DNA of 64,000 nucleotides from assembly GCF_015221875.1 (NCBI RefSeq), contig NZ_JACYGY010000001.1, forward strand, positions 930,001 to 994,000, given 5' to 3'. Source of the stretch: Dyadobacter subterraneus. GTDB taxonomy: Bacteria; Bacteroidota; Bacteroidia; Cytophagales; Spirosomataceae. Both the position numbers and the translations under genes were made by a program. Below, one piece after another: positions 7,249 through 15,969 of this stretch. The stretch's first letter is position 1, and every line of letters begins with the position of its first letter. The notes beneath the pieces were generated by a model that worked only from the letters and a program-made list of their open reading frames with translations, was not told where the DNA came from and ran no database searches.

Positions 7249-9510
7249 ATGGCTCAGTCAAATATTTTTACTCAACTGGCAAAAATCGGGAATTTAGGAA
7301 ATAATCTTATCAGTAAAATTCCCTTCTTTTCAACAAAAAATAAACTTCGTCACGTCACCATCAAACAGCACGATCTGACTGATTGCGGCGCAACTTGTCT
7401 GGCTTCCATAGCAGCTTATTACAATCTTACTGTGCCGGTTGCAAGAATTCGCCAGTATGCTTCAACGGATAAAAAAGGAACAAATGTTCTGGGTTTGATT
7501 GAGGCGGCCAATAAACTCGGTTTTAACTCCAAAGGTGTAAAGGCAACTTTCGATCAACTTCCGCATGTCCCGGTTCCAATTATTGCCCACGTAATTATCA
7601 AAGGTATTTTACACCATTATGTGGTGATTTATAATGTTACGGATACAAAAGTTGAGGTAATGGATCCCGCGCGGGGTGAAATAGTGTCTATGACCTATAA
7701 GGAATTTAAGGAAATCTGGACGGGTGTTTTGGTATTGGTTCAGCCGGGAGAAACGTTCATGGAAGGCAATGAAAAGATTTCTGTGTCCAAAAGATTCTGG
7801 TTTCTTTTGAAACCGCATAAATCTGTTTTATTACAAGTTTTGCTCGGAGCAATTGTATACACTTTATTAGGACTTTCTACCTCAATTTTCCTTCAAAAAA
7901 TTGTCGATAATGTACTCCCGGAAGGTAACCGGAACTTGTTAAACCTGATGGGAATCATCATGATTTTCCTTTTGGTTTTCAGAGTTATTATCAATCATGC
8001 GAAATCACTTCTGACCATTAAAACCGGACAGCAAATCGATGCAAGATTAATTTTGGGTTATTACAAACATCTGATGCGCTTGCCGCAGCAGTTTTTTGAT
8101 AATATGCGGGTGGGAGAAATTATTTCCCGGATTAATGACGCCGTTAAAATCAGGGTTTTTATCAATGACGTGCTCATTGGTTTTTCCATGAATTTTTTCA
8201 TCCTGATTTTCTCATTTGTTTTGATGTTTACCTACTATTGGAAACTGGCGCTGATCATGCTTGGCGTCGTACCATTGTATGCCATCATTTATTATTTTTC
8301 CAATAAAGTAAACAAATCGACGCAGCGCCAGTTGATGGAAAGTTCGGCCGAACTTGAAGCGCAATTGGTGGAATCCATTAATTCTGTAAGTACGATCAAA
8401 CGTTTCGGACTGGAAGATTTTACTAATTTAAAAACAGAAACCAGGTTTGTTGGTATGCTTCGTTCCATTTATCAATCCAACACGAATGCACTGTGGATTG
8501 GAGATTTTAGCGGTTTTGTTTCCAGTGCTTTTACGATTATTTTGCTTTGGGCAGGTTCCCTATTTGTATTGGAAAATATCATTACGCCGGGTGAATTGCT
8601 TTCTTTTTATGCCATCATAGGATATTTTACCGGACCGGTTTCCAGTCTTATCGGTATGAATAAAACGATTCAGGATGCGTCCATTGCGGCGGACCGGCTT
8701 TTTGAAATTATGGATATTGAACGTGAATCCCTGGAAAACAAGGCAGAATTAACACCTGATATGATCGGGGATATTCATTTCAAAAATGTTCATTTTCGAT
8801 ATGGTTCACGCGTTACGGTTTTTGACGGACTGGATTTGATGATTCCAAAAGGGAAAATTACGGCAGTTGTTGGTGAAAGCGGTTCGGGAAAAACGACGCT
8901 TTTATCCTTATTGCAAAACATTTATCCAATTGAATCAGGAAACATCCAGTTGGGCGGATTTGATCTGAAATATCTGACCAATGATAGTTTACGAAAACTG
9001 GTTAGCGCTGTACCTCAGGATGTTCATCTTTTTGCAGGAAATGTGATCAACAATATTGCGGTAGGGGAGTTTGAGCCGGATATGAAAAAGATCGTTTCGA
9101 TTTGTGAGGAACTTGATATTATCAAATTTATCGAAAATCTGCCAAACGGATTTAATACTTATATCGGTGAAAACGGGACCAGTTTATCGGGCGGACAAAG
9201 ACAAAGATTAGCCATCGCAAGAGCGCTCTACCGTGATCCGGAAATTCTGATTCTGGATGAGGCCACTTCTTCACTTGATTCAAAATCGGAGCAGCATATT
9301 CAACTTGCGGTTCAATCTTTGCGCAAAAAAAGTAAAACCATTATCATAATCGCCCACAGATTAAGTACGGTAATGAATGCGGATAAAATTGTGGTTTTGG
9401 AACAAGGGAAATTGATTGAAGAAGGAAGTCACAAAAAACTGATTACCAAAAAAGGTAAATATTACGATATGTGGAAACAACAGTTTCCTTCGCTGGAAAG
9501 TGTGAATTGA
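7249..9510 (+). CDS. Peptidase-containing ABC transporter (C39; leader-cutting exporter)
   Basis: It cleaves double-glycine leaders and exports the core peptide. 753 residues. The N-terminal C39 peptidase has the catalytic Cys46 in QHDLTDCGATC, His123 in HHYVVIYNV and Asp139 in VMDPARG, so it should be active. The membrane domain spans about residues 180-480 with several hydrophobic segments. The ATPase domain has Walker A GESGSGKT (about 542), signature LSGGQRQR (about 646), Walker B ILILDEATS and the H-loop AHRLSTV. An active peptidase matches the INGG leaders of the two peptides just upstream, which are the likely substrates. Confidence 0.96.
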   Translation: MAQSNIFTQLAKIGNLGNNLISKIPFFSTKNKLRHVTIKQHDLTDCGATCLASIAAYYNLTVPVARIRQYASTDKKGTNVLGLIEAANKLGFNSKGVKATFDQLPHVPVPIIAHVIIKGILHHYVVIYNVTDTKVEVMDPARGEIVSMTYKEFKEIWTGVLVLVQPGETFMEGNEKISVSKRFWFLLKPHKSVLLQVLLGAIVYTLLGLSTSIFLQKIVDNVLPEGNRNLLNLMGIIMIFLLVFRVIINHAKSLLTIKTGQQIDARLILGYYKHLMRLPQQFFDNMRVGEIISRINDAVKIRVFINDVLIGFSMNFFILIFSFVLMFTYYWKLALIMLGVVPLYAIIYYFSNKVNKSTQRQLMESSAELEAQLVESINSVSTIKRFGLEDFTNLKTETRFVGMLRSIYQSNTNALWIGDFSGFVSSAFTIILLWAGSLFVLENIITPGELLSFYAIIGYFTGPVSSLIGMNKTIQDASIAADRLFEIMDIERESLENKAELTPDMIGDIHFKNVHFRYGSRVTVFDGLDLMIPKGKITAVVGESGSGKTTLLSLLQNIYPIESGNIQLGGFDLKYLTNDSLRKLVSAVPQDVHLFAGNVINNIAVGEFEPDMKKIVSICEELDIIKFIENLPNGFNTYIGENGTSLSGGQRQRLAIARALYRDPEILILDEATSSLDSKSEQHIQLAVQSLRKKSKTIIIIAHRLSTVMNADKIVVLEQGKLIEEGSHKKLITKKGKYYDMWKQQFPSLESVN

Positions 9511-9632
9511 GGAACGATCTAAAATCCATTTCTTATAATTCAACTTTGCTTTCATAAAATCCAGGATTTTATAAACACAAAACGGGTATTTTTTAGTAAT
9601 TAGTCATTCATTTTCATCAAAGAAAAACCAGA

Positions 9633-11096
9633 ATGATTAACCGGCTATATGACACCTCTTTAAGTCTGCTTACCGATTTATATCAATTAACAATGGCTTA
9701 TGGCTACTGGAAATCCGGGAAAGCAGAACAGGAAGCAGTTTTTAATCTGTATTTTCGTAAACATCCCTTTCAGGGGGGATTTACAATTACCTGCGGACTG
9801 AGCAGTGTAATTGATTATCTGAATGAATATCGTATTGATGAGGAAGACCTCGAATATATAGGTTCGTTAAAGGGAAGTGATGATAAAGCGCTTTTTGAGA
9901 TTGAGTTTCTCGATTACCTGCGTACTATGGAATTTAAATGCAGTGTTAATGCGATTCCGGAAGGTACCGTTGTTTTTCCAAATGAGCCGTTGCTTCGTAT
10001 TCAAGGACCGGTTTTACAATGTCAATTATTAGAAACTCCCTTATTAAATCTCTTAAATTTTCAATCGCTCATCGCTACAAAAGCCGCAAGAATGCGTCTG
10101 ATTGCAAACAATGATGCCCTTTTGGAATTTGGATTAAGAAGGGCGCAAGGACCGGATGGTGGCATGACGGCTAGCCGCGCTGCATATATCGGCGGTTTTG
10201 ATGCGACGTCCAATGTTTTGGCCGGAAAACTTTACGGTATTCCGGTTAGAGGTACGCATGCACATAGTTGGGTAATGTCGTTTGACAGCGAACTGGAATC
10301 TTTTGAAACGTATGCGAAGTACATGCCAAATAACGTGACTTTGCTCGTTGATACTTACGATTCTATCAAAGGTGTTGAAAATGCAATTATTGTAGGAAAT
10401 CAGCTTCGTGAAAGAGGTTATGAGCTCGGTGGAATTCGTCTGGATTCCGGCGATTTGGCTTATTTGAGTATTGAAGCCAGAAAATTATTGGATGAGGCAG
10501 GATTTGAGAAAACCAATATTGTTGCCAGCAATGATCTGGATGAATATATCATGGATAGTTTGAAAATTCAGGGTGCAAAAATCAACGTCTGGGGAATTGG
10601 AACAAAACTGGTAACGGCTTTCGATCAACCCGCATTAGGCGGTGTTTTTAAATTGGCTGCGATAAAAAATGAATCAGGCGAGTGGGATTATAAACTGAAA
10701 TTATCCGAGCAGGCTATCAAGGTTTCTACACCTGGCATTCAGCAGGTTCGTCGCTTCAAAGATTCGAAGGGGTTTATTTCCGATATGATTTTTAATATTG
10801 AAACACCACTTTCCGGAAAACCGACAATGGTGGATCCATATGATTTTACCAAAACCAGATCATTTTCAGAAACGGTATCTTATGAAGATTTGCTGGTGCC
10901 CATTTTTGCTGAGGGCACGTTGGTATATAGTCTGCCTTCTATATACGAAACCCGTGAGCGTGTCGAACAGCAATTAGCGCATTTTCATAAAGGAATCAAA
11001 CGTTTTGTCAATCCGCATACTTATCCGGTTGGACTTGAAAAACAATTATTTGATATGAAAACGGATTTGATTGTAAAGTTAAGAGCCGCGAAATAA
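9633..11096 (+). CDS. pncB: Nicotinate phosphoribosyltransferase
   Basis: Makes nicotinate mononucleotide from nicotinate and PRPP with ATP, the Preiss-Handler entry to NAD. 487 residues, the length of the longer bacterial type. Family features are the N-terminal SLLTDLYQLTMAYGYW, GTHAHSWVMSF with the histidine region phosphorylated in this family, GIRLDSGDLAYLS, VASNDLDEYIM, and WGIGTKLVTAFDQPALGGVFKL at the phosphate/PRPP site. The DUF3820 gene follows closely (18 bp) and may be co-transcribed. It is unrelated to the export locus upstream, from which it is separated by about 120 bp. Confidence 0.96.
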   Translation: MINRLYDTSLSLLTDLYQLTMAYGYWKSGKAEQEAVFNLYFRKHPFQGGFTITCGLSSVIDYLNEYRIDEEDLEYIGSLKGSDDKALFEIEFLDYLRTMEFKCSVNAIPEGTVVFPNEPLLRIQGPVLQCQLLETPLLNLLNFQSLIATKAARMRLIANNDALLEFGLRRAQGPDGGMTASRAAYIGGFDATSNVLAGKLYGIPVRGTHAHSWVMSFDSELESFETYAKYMPNNVTLLVDTYDSIKGVENAIIVGNQLRERGYELGGIRLDSGDLAYLSIEARKLLDEAGFEKTNIVASNDLDEYIMDSLKIQGAKINVWGIGTKLVTAFDQPALGGVFKLAAIKNESGEWDYKLKLSEQAIKVSTPGIQQVRRFKDSKGFISDMIFNIETPLSGKPTMVDPYDFTKTRSFSETVSYEDLLVPIFAEGTLVYSLPSIYETRERVEQQLAHFHKGIKRFVNPHTYPVGLEKQLFDMKTDLIVKLRAAK

Positions 11097-11114
11097 TTAA
11101 AATTTAGATTGAAA

Positions 11115-11357
11115 ATGAGTGATGAAATTCCAAAACCTGATACCGAAATCCTGAAAGAGCTAATCCTTTACAGGATGCCTTTCGGAAAATATAAAGACTG
11201 GCTGATCACTGATTTGCCGGTTTCATATTTAGAATGGTTTGAACGGGAAGGCTTTCCAGCCGGCAAATTGGGTATGATGTTAAGTACGATGTACGAAATC
11301 CGGTTGAATGATCTGATGTTTTTGATTGATGGATTGAAGAAGATTTATCGTAGATAG
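11115..11357 (+). CDS. DUF3820 (QSregVF_b-like) small protein
   Basis: An 80-residue protein with the core MPFGKYKDWLITDLPVSYL followed by a Trp-Phe-Glu-Arg segment, which matches the DUF3820 family (a putative quorum-sensing-regulated virulence factor family by name only). The core 'P-F-G-K-Y-K...L..LP..YL.W' resembles a small domain also seen near nucleases. The ATG at 11115 is preferred over a TTG at 11109. It follows pncB by 18 bp and precedes the transposase gene. Function unknown. Confidence 0.85.
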   Translation: MSDEIPKPDTEILKELILYRMPFGKYKDWLITDLPVSYLEWFEREGFPAGKLGMMLSTMYEIRLNDLMFLIDGLKKIYRR

Positions 11358-11367
11358 ATTTTAGAAA

Positions 11368-11440
11368 GTGTTTTACAGAAAATAGAAACTTCGATTGACA
11401 AAGTAAGTCTAATTGATATTGACTATTTTCCTTAAAACAC
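11368..11440 (+). repeat. Inverted repeat just upstream of the Y1 transposase start
   Basis: The arms GTGTTTTACAGAAAATAG (11368-11385) and CTATTTTCCTTAAAACAC (11423-11440) pair over 18 positions with two mismatches, across a 37-nt loop. The right arm ends 6 nt before the transposase ATG. In mRNA it would place a hairpin at the ribosome entry region, as known in IS200 leaders; as DNA it could be a recognition end for the enzyme. Confidence 0.75.
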
Positions 11441-11446
11441 ACTACT

Positions 11447-11896
11447 ATGTCTTATGTAAAAATCTGGGTTCATGCCGTATGGGCCACAAAGAATCGTGAA
11501 CAAGTTTTAAAACCTGATATCTTAAAGAAAATCTGCAATCATATCTTTGGTAATGCCAAAGAGCATGGAATTTACATTGATAGAATTAATGGTCATGATG
11601 ATCATATTCATGTACTAATGATTCTGAACCCCGATTTGGGAGTATCTAACCAAGTCAAATTATTAAAAGGTGAAAGCTCGCACTGGGCTAATAAAATGCA
11701 ATTGACAAAAAACCGACTTTACTGGGCAAATAAATACTTTGCATCTTCTGTGAGTAATAATAAAATTGATTTTGTTCGGAAGTATATCGACAATCAGCAA
11801 GAACATCATCGGAAACAGAGTTTTGGTGAAGAATATAAGATTTTTCTGAACAGCCTGGGTTATGCGGAGGGGTATTCTGATGAAGACTTTGGATGA
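11447..11896 (+). CDS. REP-associated (RAYT-type) Y1 transposase, IS200/TnpA-like
   Basis: A single-strand DNA endonuclease/transposase of the HUH class. 149 residues, the normal length of IS200-like TnpA and short RAYT proteins. The metal-binding HUH motif is His53-Ile-His55 in GHDDHIHVLMIL, and the catalytic tyrosine is probably Tyr113 in FVRKYIDNQQEHH. There is no accessory TnpB gene. It is immediately followed by a large array of REP-like palindromes (from about 55 bp after its stop), which is the hallmark of RAYT rather than a plain IS. The catalytic residues are intact, so it may be active. Confidence 0.9.
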   Translation: MSYVKIWVHAVWATKNREQVLKPDILKKICNHIFGNAKEHGIYIDRINGHDDHIHVLMILNPDLGVSNQVKLLKGESSHWANKMQLTKNRLYWANKYFASSVSNNKIDFVRKYIDNQQEHHRKQSFGEEYKIFLNSLGYAEGYSDEDFG

Positions 11897-11951
11897 ATAC
11901 CTTACAATAAAAACAATGGCTAAAGCCCTGAAAATCTCTGGTAATTCATGC

Positions 11952-12965
11952 ACCCAGGGTTGAAACCCTGGGTTAGTATTTGTCGAGAAAAGGCCAGGAA
12001 GAACTAGCATAGGCTTTTATATGCGCGAAGACAAAAATTAATCCAAGGCTAAAGCCTTGGGTCGGGAATACGACTCACACTATCCGGGCTTTAGCCCGAA
12101 GCCGCTGATTTGAAGACAAAAAAGACCCAAGGTTTTAACCTTGGGTCTCGGGATAACCTCACCATTTGCCGGGCTTTAGCCCGGAGCCGCTGATTCGAAA
12201 GAAAAAATAACCCAAGGTTTCAACCTTGGGTCTCGGAATACCCTCACCAATTGCCAGGCTTTAGCCCGGAGCCGTTGATGCAAAAGACAAAAATTAATCC
12301 AAGGCTTCTTACTTGGGTCTCGGAATCACCTCGCCATTTGCCGGGCATTAGCCCGTAGCCGTTGATTCGAAAGAAAAAAATAACCCAAGGTTTTAACCTT
12401 GGGTCTTGGAATAACCTCACCATTTGCCGGGCTTTAGCCCGTAGCCGTTGATGCAAAAGACAAAAAATAACCCAAGGTTTTAACCTTGGGTCTCGGAATA
12501 ACCTCACCAATTGCCGGGCTTTAGCCCGGAGCCGCTGATTCGAAAGAAAAAATAACCCAAGGTTTCAACCTTGGGTCTCGGAATCACCTCACCAATTGCC
12601 AGGCTTTAGCCCGGAGCCGCTGATTCGAAAGAAAAAATAACCCAAGGTTTCAACCTTGGGTCTCGGAATACCCTCACCAGTTGCCGGGCTTTAGCCCGTA
12701 GCCGTTGATGCAAAAGACAAAAAATAACCCAAGGTTTTAACCTTGGGCCTCGGAATAACCTCACCATTTGCCGGGCTTTAGCCCGTAGCCGTTGATGCAA
12801 AAGACAAAAAATAACCCAAGGTTTTAACCTTGGGTCTCGGAATACCCTCACCAGTTGCCGGGCTTTAGCCCGTAGCCGTCGATGCAAAAGACAAAAAATT
12901 AACCCAAGGCTTTAGCCTTGGGTCAGAAATACCCCTCACAATATCAGGGCTTTAGCCTGAAGCTA
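11952..12965. repeat. REP/BIME-like palindrome array, about 12 units of 86 bp
   Basis: Two palindromes alternate. Type A, CCCAAGGTTTTAACCTTGGG, starts at about 11952 (variant), 12042, 12125, 12210, 12297 (degenerate), 12383, 12470, 12555, 12640, 12727, 12814 and 12902, a spacing of 83-90 bp. Type B, CCGGGCTTTAGCCCGG, sits between successive A copies, the last a variant at about 12945-12962. Linkers are also conserved (TCGGAATAACCTCACC and two versions of the B-to-A linker). The array fills the space between the transposase gene and the stop of the convergent M16 peptidase gene. End units are the most diverged, as expected for an array that grows internally. Confidence 0.95.
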
Positions 12966-12971
12966 CTTTTT

Positions 12972-15779
12972 TCATTTTTTCTCAGGCATCAAAATAACTT
13001 TAATAAAATTCTCATCCGAGAAATATTTATTAGCAGCAGCTTTTGTACTCGGTACAGTTATTGATTTTAACAATTTATCTTCTTCCAGGACTTCATTCAA
13101 ATCATCTCCCAGAAAAGTATTTTCGTCAATATAGTTAATCCAGAAGCCATTTGTTTTCAGCGCAACCTCTGTTTTGCGTTTTGTTTCAGCGACAAATTTT
13201 TCAATATCCTTTGGATCTGCACCATTGTCTTTGATCTTTTTCATTTCAGTCAGAGTGCGACTTACCAGTTTATCTACATTTTCAGGAGCACAGCCAAATC
13301 CGATATTGAATCGATAATGTCCTGTTGGCAATTTGTCGACATCCTCCGAAACGCGAACGCCATATACACCGCTTTCTTCTTCACGAAGCGCTTCAATTAG
13401 TTTAATTTGTAAAACTTCCTGTAAAGCCTCGATCTGAATATTATTTTCCGGATTGTAGTCATACTCACCACTTATGACAATAGTTACGCGGCTTTTTGGC
13501 TCCAAACCTTTATAAACTGTCTTTTCAATACGTCCTTTTGGAGGGAAAATGTTCGGATGTTTGTAAGTATCATCACGATCTGTTGATGGCAACCCGCCAA
13601 TATATTTTTCAAGCAAAGGCTTAATCGCGTCAACTTTGAATGCACCTACAAAAGTGAAAACAAAGTCAGATGCATCAGCGAAGCGGTTTTTGTAAATTTC
13701 AATACCACGATCCAGACTTACCTTATCAATACTTTCCGGTGTTAGCGGGCGACGGTCAGGATTATTGCTTGTCAAAACTGCATTCAATGTATCCGAATAG
13801 ACTTTGTCCGGTGTCAAAGTCTTACGCATATTTTCCAGATAAGATTTCTGATTGGCAAGCATCCCACCTACAACTTCGGCATCTTTACGTGGTTCTGTAA
13901 AATAGGCGTAAATTAATTGCAGGGTAGTTTCCAGATCTTTTGGATTTGTACTGCCTTCCACGCCTTCTTTCAATTCGTTAAGATAAGGCTCAACACCAAC
14001 TGTTTTGCCGGCAAGAAATTTCTGCAACTGCGTTTGGTTATAAGGTCCAACACCACCTGATTGAAGCATATAACTTGTCATAATTCCGGTTTCTCTTTCA
14101 CCAGGGAACAAAGAATATCCGCCTTTCCCGGTAGCTTGAATCAGGATTTCATCATTTTTAAAATCAGTAGGTTTGAGGAGAACTTTCACTCCATTTGATA
14201 GTACCAATTCCGTAATTCCCAGTTTTTCGTCTGCTTTTTCACTTATAACTTTTCCAGCTTTCGGTTCAGCCTTAAGCAATGGTGAATCGAGAACGTCATC
14301 AACATAAGCTTTCAAATCACTATTTGTTTGTGATAGCATAGTGCGGATTTTTGCTTCGGTCGGCAAAGCATCTTTTCCTTTTTCTGGCCCCATAATTACC
14401 ACAGCTCTGTTTTTATCCGTGATATATTTTTTAGCCAGCGCATTAATCTCTTCAAGTTTTATACCACCAATATTTTTTTGCAGGAAAGCATAATAAGCTT
14501 CAATTCCCATGTATGGTTTTTGGTGAAGAAAATTGTCCAAATACTCCTGTACATAATTTGCCGATTTCGTTTTGTCTTTTTCTTTCAAAGACTGCTCCAT
14601 CTGGTTCATCAGATCTTTCTTGGCTCTTTCAAGCTCAGGTGCTGTAAAACCAAATTTTTGTACTCGTGCATTTTCTTCAAGTAAGGCGGTCAGTGCGGTT
14701 TCAACAGACGACGGATCTTTTGCAAGCGCGATGGAAGTATAAGAATCCAGGTTTCCAAGAAAATCGCTGTAATTACTGGCTCCATAAAGGAAAGGTGGAT
14801 TTGCTTTCTGCGTAAGTTCCTGCATACGCTGCCCCATCATAGCATTATACAAGCCCTGAGCGATATTATTCCGAATATCAAACATCGATTTTTCTTTAGT
14901 GCTCGGCTGTTTGTAAATCAATTGAATTACATTCTGTGGATATTCCGAATCTGTTACAATCGCAACGTCTGTGCCTCCATTTAATGGAATTGTATATTCT
15001 GTCCGGGTTTTAGGTTTTATTACAGCCGGTATTTTACCAAATTTCTGAGCAATAATTGCTTCTACTTTTGCTACATCAAAATCACCAACGGCCACAACGG
15101 CCATTAAATCCGGACGGTACCAATCCTTGTAAAAAGCCTTGATACTTTCTGGCTTGAAGGTTTTAAGAATACTGTCTTTTCCGATAGGCAGACGTTCTGC
15201 ATATCGGGAATTGTTCAGGATCATTTTCAGATATTTATCCCTCATCCGCTGCTGCGCACCACGACCCATGCGGGATTCTTCCAAAACAACACCTCGTTCT
15301 TTTTCAATTTCAGCAGGATCTAGTAAAGCACCGTGTGCCCAGTCATCCAAAACCTGCAAACCTTTTTCCAGCAATCCTGATGAATCTGTCGGTATTGGAA
15401 GCATATATACCGTTTCATCAAAACCTGTATAGGCATTCAAATCGGCACCAAAACGAACACCGGTTTTTTGGAGAAAATTGACAAGTTCATTTTTAGGAAA
15501 ATTAGTCGTGCCATTAAAATTCATATGTTCCATGAAGTGGGCAAGTCCTTGCTGCGCATCAGTTTCAAGAACCGATCCGGCTTTTACGATCAGTCGAAGT
15601 TCAGCACGATTTTTTGGCTCGGCGTTCTTTTTTATGTAATAAGTAATACCATTTTTTAGCTTACCGGTTTTTACGGTCGGGTCCAGTGGAATTTTCTGTG
15701 TGTGTAAATCTTGTGCAAAAGTTGGTATTAATGCCGTAGATATGCCTAAAACGCATAATACCAAGAGGGATTTTTTCAT
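12972..15779 (-). CDS. Secreted M16 (insulinase/pitrilysin) zinc peptidase
   Basis: A periplasmic or exported zinc protease with two M16 modules, about 935 residues, the size of pitrilysin/PqqL-type enzymes. The ATG at 15779 gives a signal peptide MKKSLLVLCVLGISTALIPT then FAQ; the frame stays open upstream to 15986, but those residues do not look coding. The inverted zinc motif HFMEH (His81, Glu84, His85) is intact, and the third ligand lies in EKERGVVLEESRMGRG. The C-terminal half is the inactive second module, with YGVRVSEDV-like motifs. The gene ends only a few bp from the palindrome array, whose last hairpins could act as its terminator. Confidence 0.94.
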   Translation of the reverse strand: MKKSLLVLCVLGISTALIPTFAQDLHTQKIPLDPTVKTGKLKNGITYYIKKNAEPKNRAELRLIVKAGSVLETDAQQGLAHFMEHMNFNGTTNFPKNELVNFLQKTGVRFGADLNAYTGFDETVYMLPIPTDSSGLLEKGLQVLDDWAHGALLDPAEIEKERGVVLEESRMGRGAQQRMRDKYLKMILNNSRYAERLPIGKDSILKTFKPESIKAFYKDWYRPDLMAVVAVGDFDVAKVEAIIAQKFGKIPAVIKPKTRTEYTIPLNGGTDVAIVTDSEYPQNVIQLIYKQPSTKEKSMFDIRNNIAQGLYNAMMGQRMQELTQKANPPFLYGASNYSDFLGNLDSYTSIALAKDPSSVETALTALLEENARVQKFGFTAPELERAKKDLMNQMEQSLKEKDKTKSANYVQEYLDNFLHQKPYMGIEAYYAFLQKNIGGIKLEEINALAKKYITDKNRAVVIMGPEKGKDALPTEAKIRTMLSQTNSDLKAYVDDVLDSPLLKAEPKAGKVISEKADEKLGITELVLSNGVKVLLKPTDFKNDEILIQATGKGGYSLFPGERETGIMTSYMLQSGGVGPYNQTQLQKFLAGKTVGVEPYLNELKEGVEGSTNPKDLETTLQLIYAYFTEPRKDAEVVGGMLANQKSYLENMRKTLTPDKVYSDTLNAVLTSNNPDRRPLTPESIDKVSLDRGIEIYKNRFADASDFVFTFVGAFKVDAIKPLLEKYIGGLPSTDRDDTYKHPNIFPPKGRIEKTVYKGLEPKSRVTIVISGEYDYNPENNIQIEALQEVLQIKLIEALREEESGVYGVRVSEDVDKLPTGHYRFNIGFGCAPENVDKLVSRTLTEMKKIKDNGADPKDIEKFVAETKRKTEVALKTNGFWINYIDENTFLGDDLNEVLEEDKLLKSITVPSTKAAANKYFSDENFIKVILMPEKK

Positions 15780-15814
15780 TTTACTGCTATTAAGTGGATA
15801 AAATGGATGAAAAC

Positions 15815-15845
15815 GAAAGATATCGTTAATCAGTACGATTGCAAA
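15815..15845 (-). promoter_or_regulatory. Candidate promoter of the M16 peptidase gene
   Basis: Read on the minus strand: TTTG (15845-15842), a 19-bp spacer, then TATCTTTC (15822-15815), one mismatch from the Bacteroidota -7 box TAnnTTTG. It lies 36 bp before the ATG at 15779. Confidence 0.6.
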
Positions 15846-15922
15846 GGTTGTGTACTGAAATATTTTAGTCGTAATGTGAGTAAGAACTTGAAGAAGAGAA
15901 GTATTTTTCCTTTGAAACAGAA

Positions 15923-15966
15923 ATATCTGCCACAGATATCGTATTTGGATTAGCTGTGGCAGATAT
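15923..15966 (-). terminator. Terminator after the epimerase gene
   Basis: A 12-bp stem, ATATCTGCCACA with TGTGGCAGATAT, and a 20-nt loop, directly beyond the stop of the epimerase gene at 15970. On the minus strand it is followed by a modest T-rich stretch. Confidence 0.7.
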
Positions 15967-15969
15967 AAT

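Noticed and set aside
12244..12510. Open frame of 88 codons on the minus strand in the palindrome array
   Set aside because: Its translation is a repeat of the array units (LKPWVIF, LRAKARQ), and the frame is open only because units repeat. No start signal or family.
12606..12887. Open frame of 93 codons on the minus strand in the palindrome array
   Set aside because: Same reason: a product of the 86-87-bp repeats, not a gene.
11952..12965. CRISPR array
   Set aside because: Units are regular, but the whole unit is repeated, there are no unique spacers, and each unit holds two palindromes. No cas gene is near.
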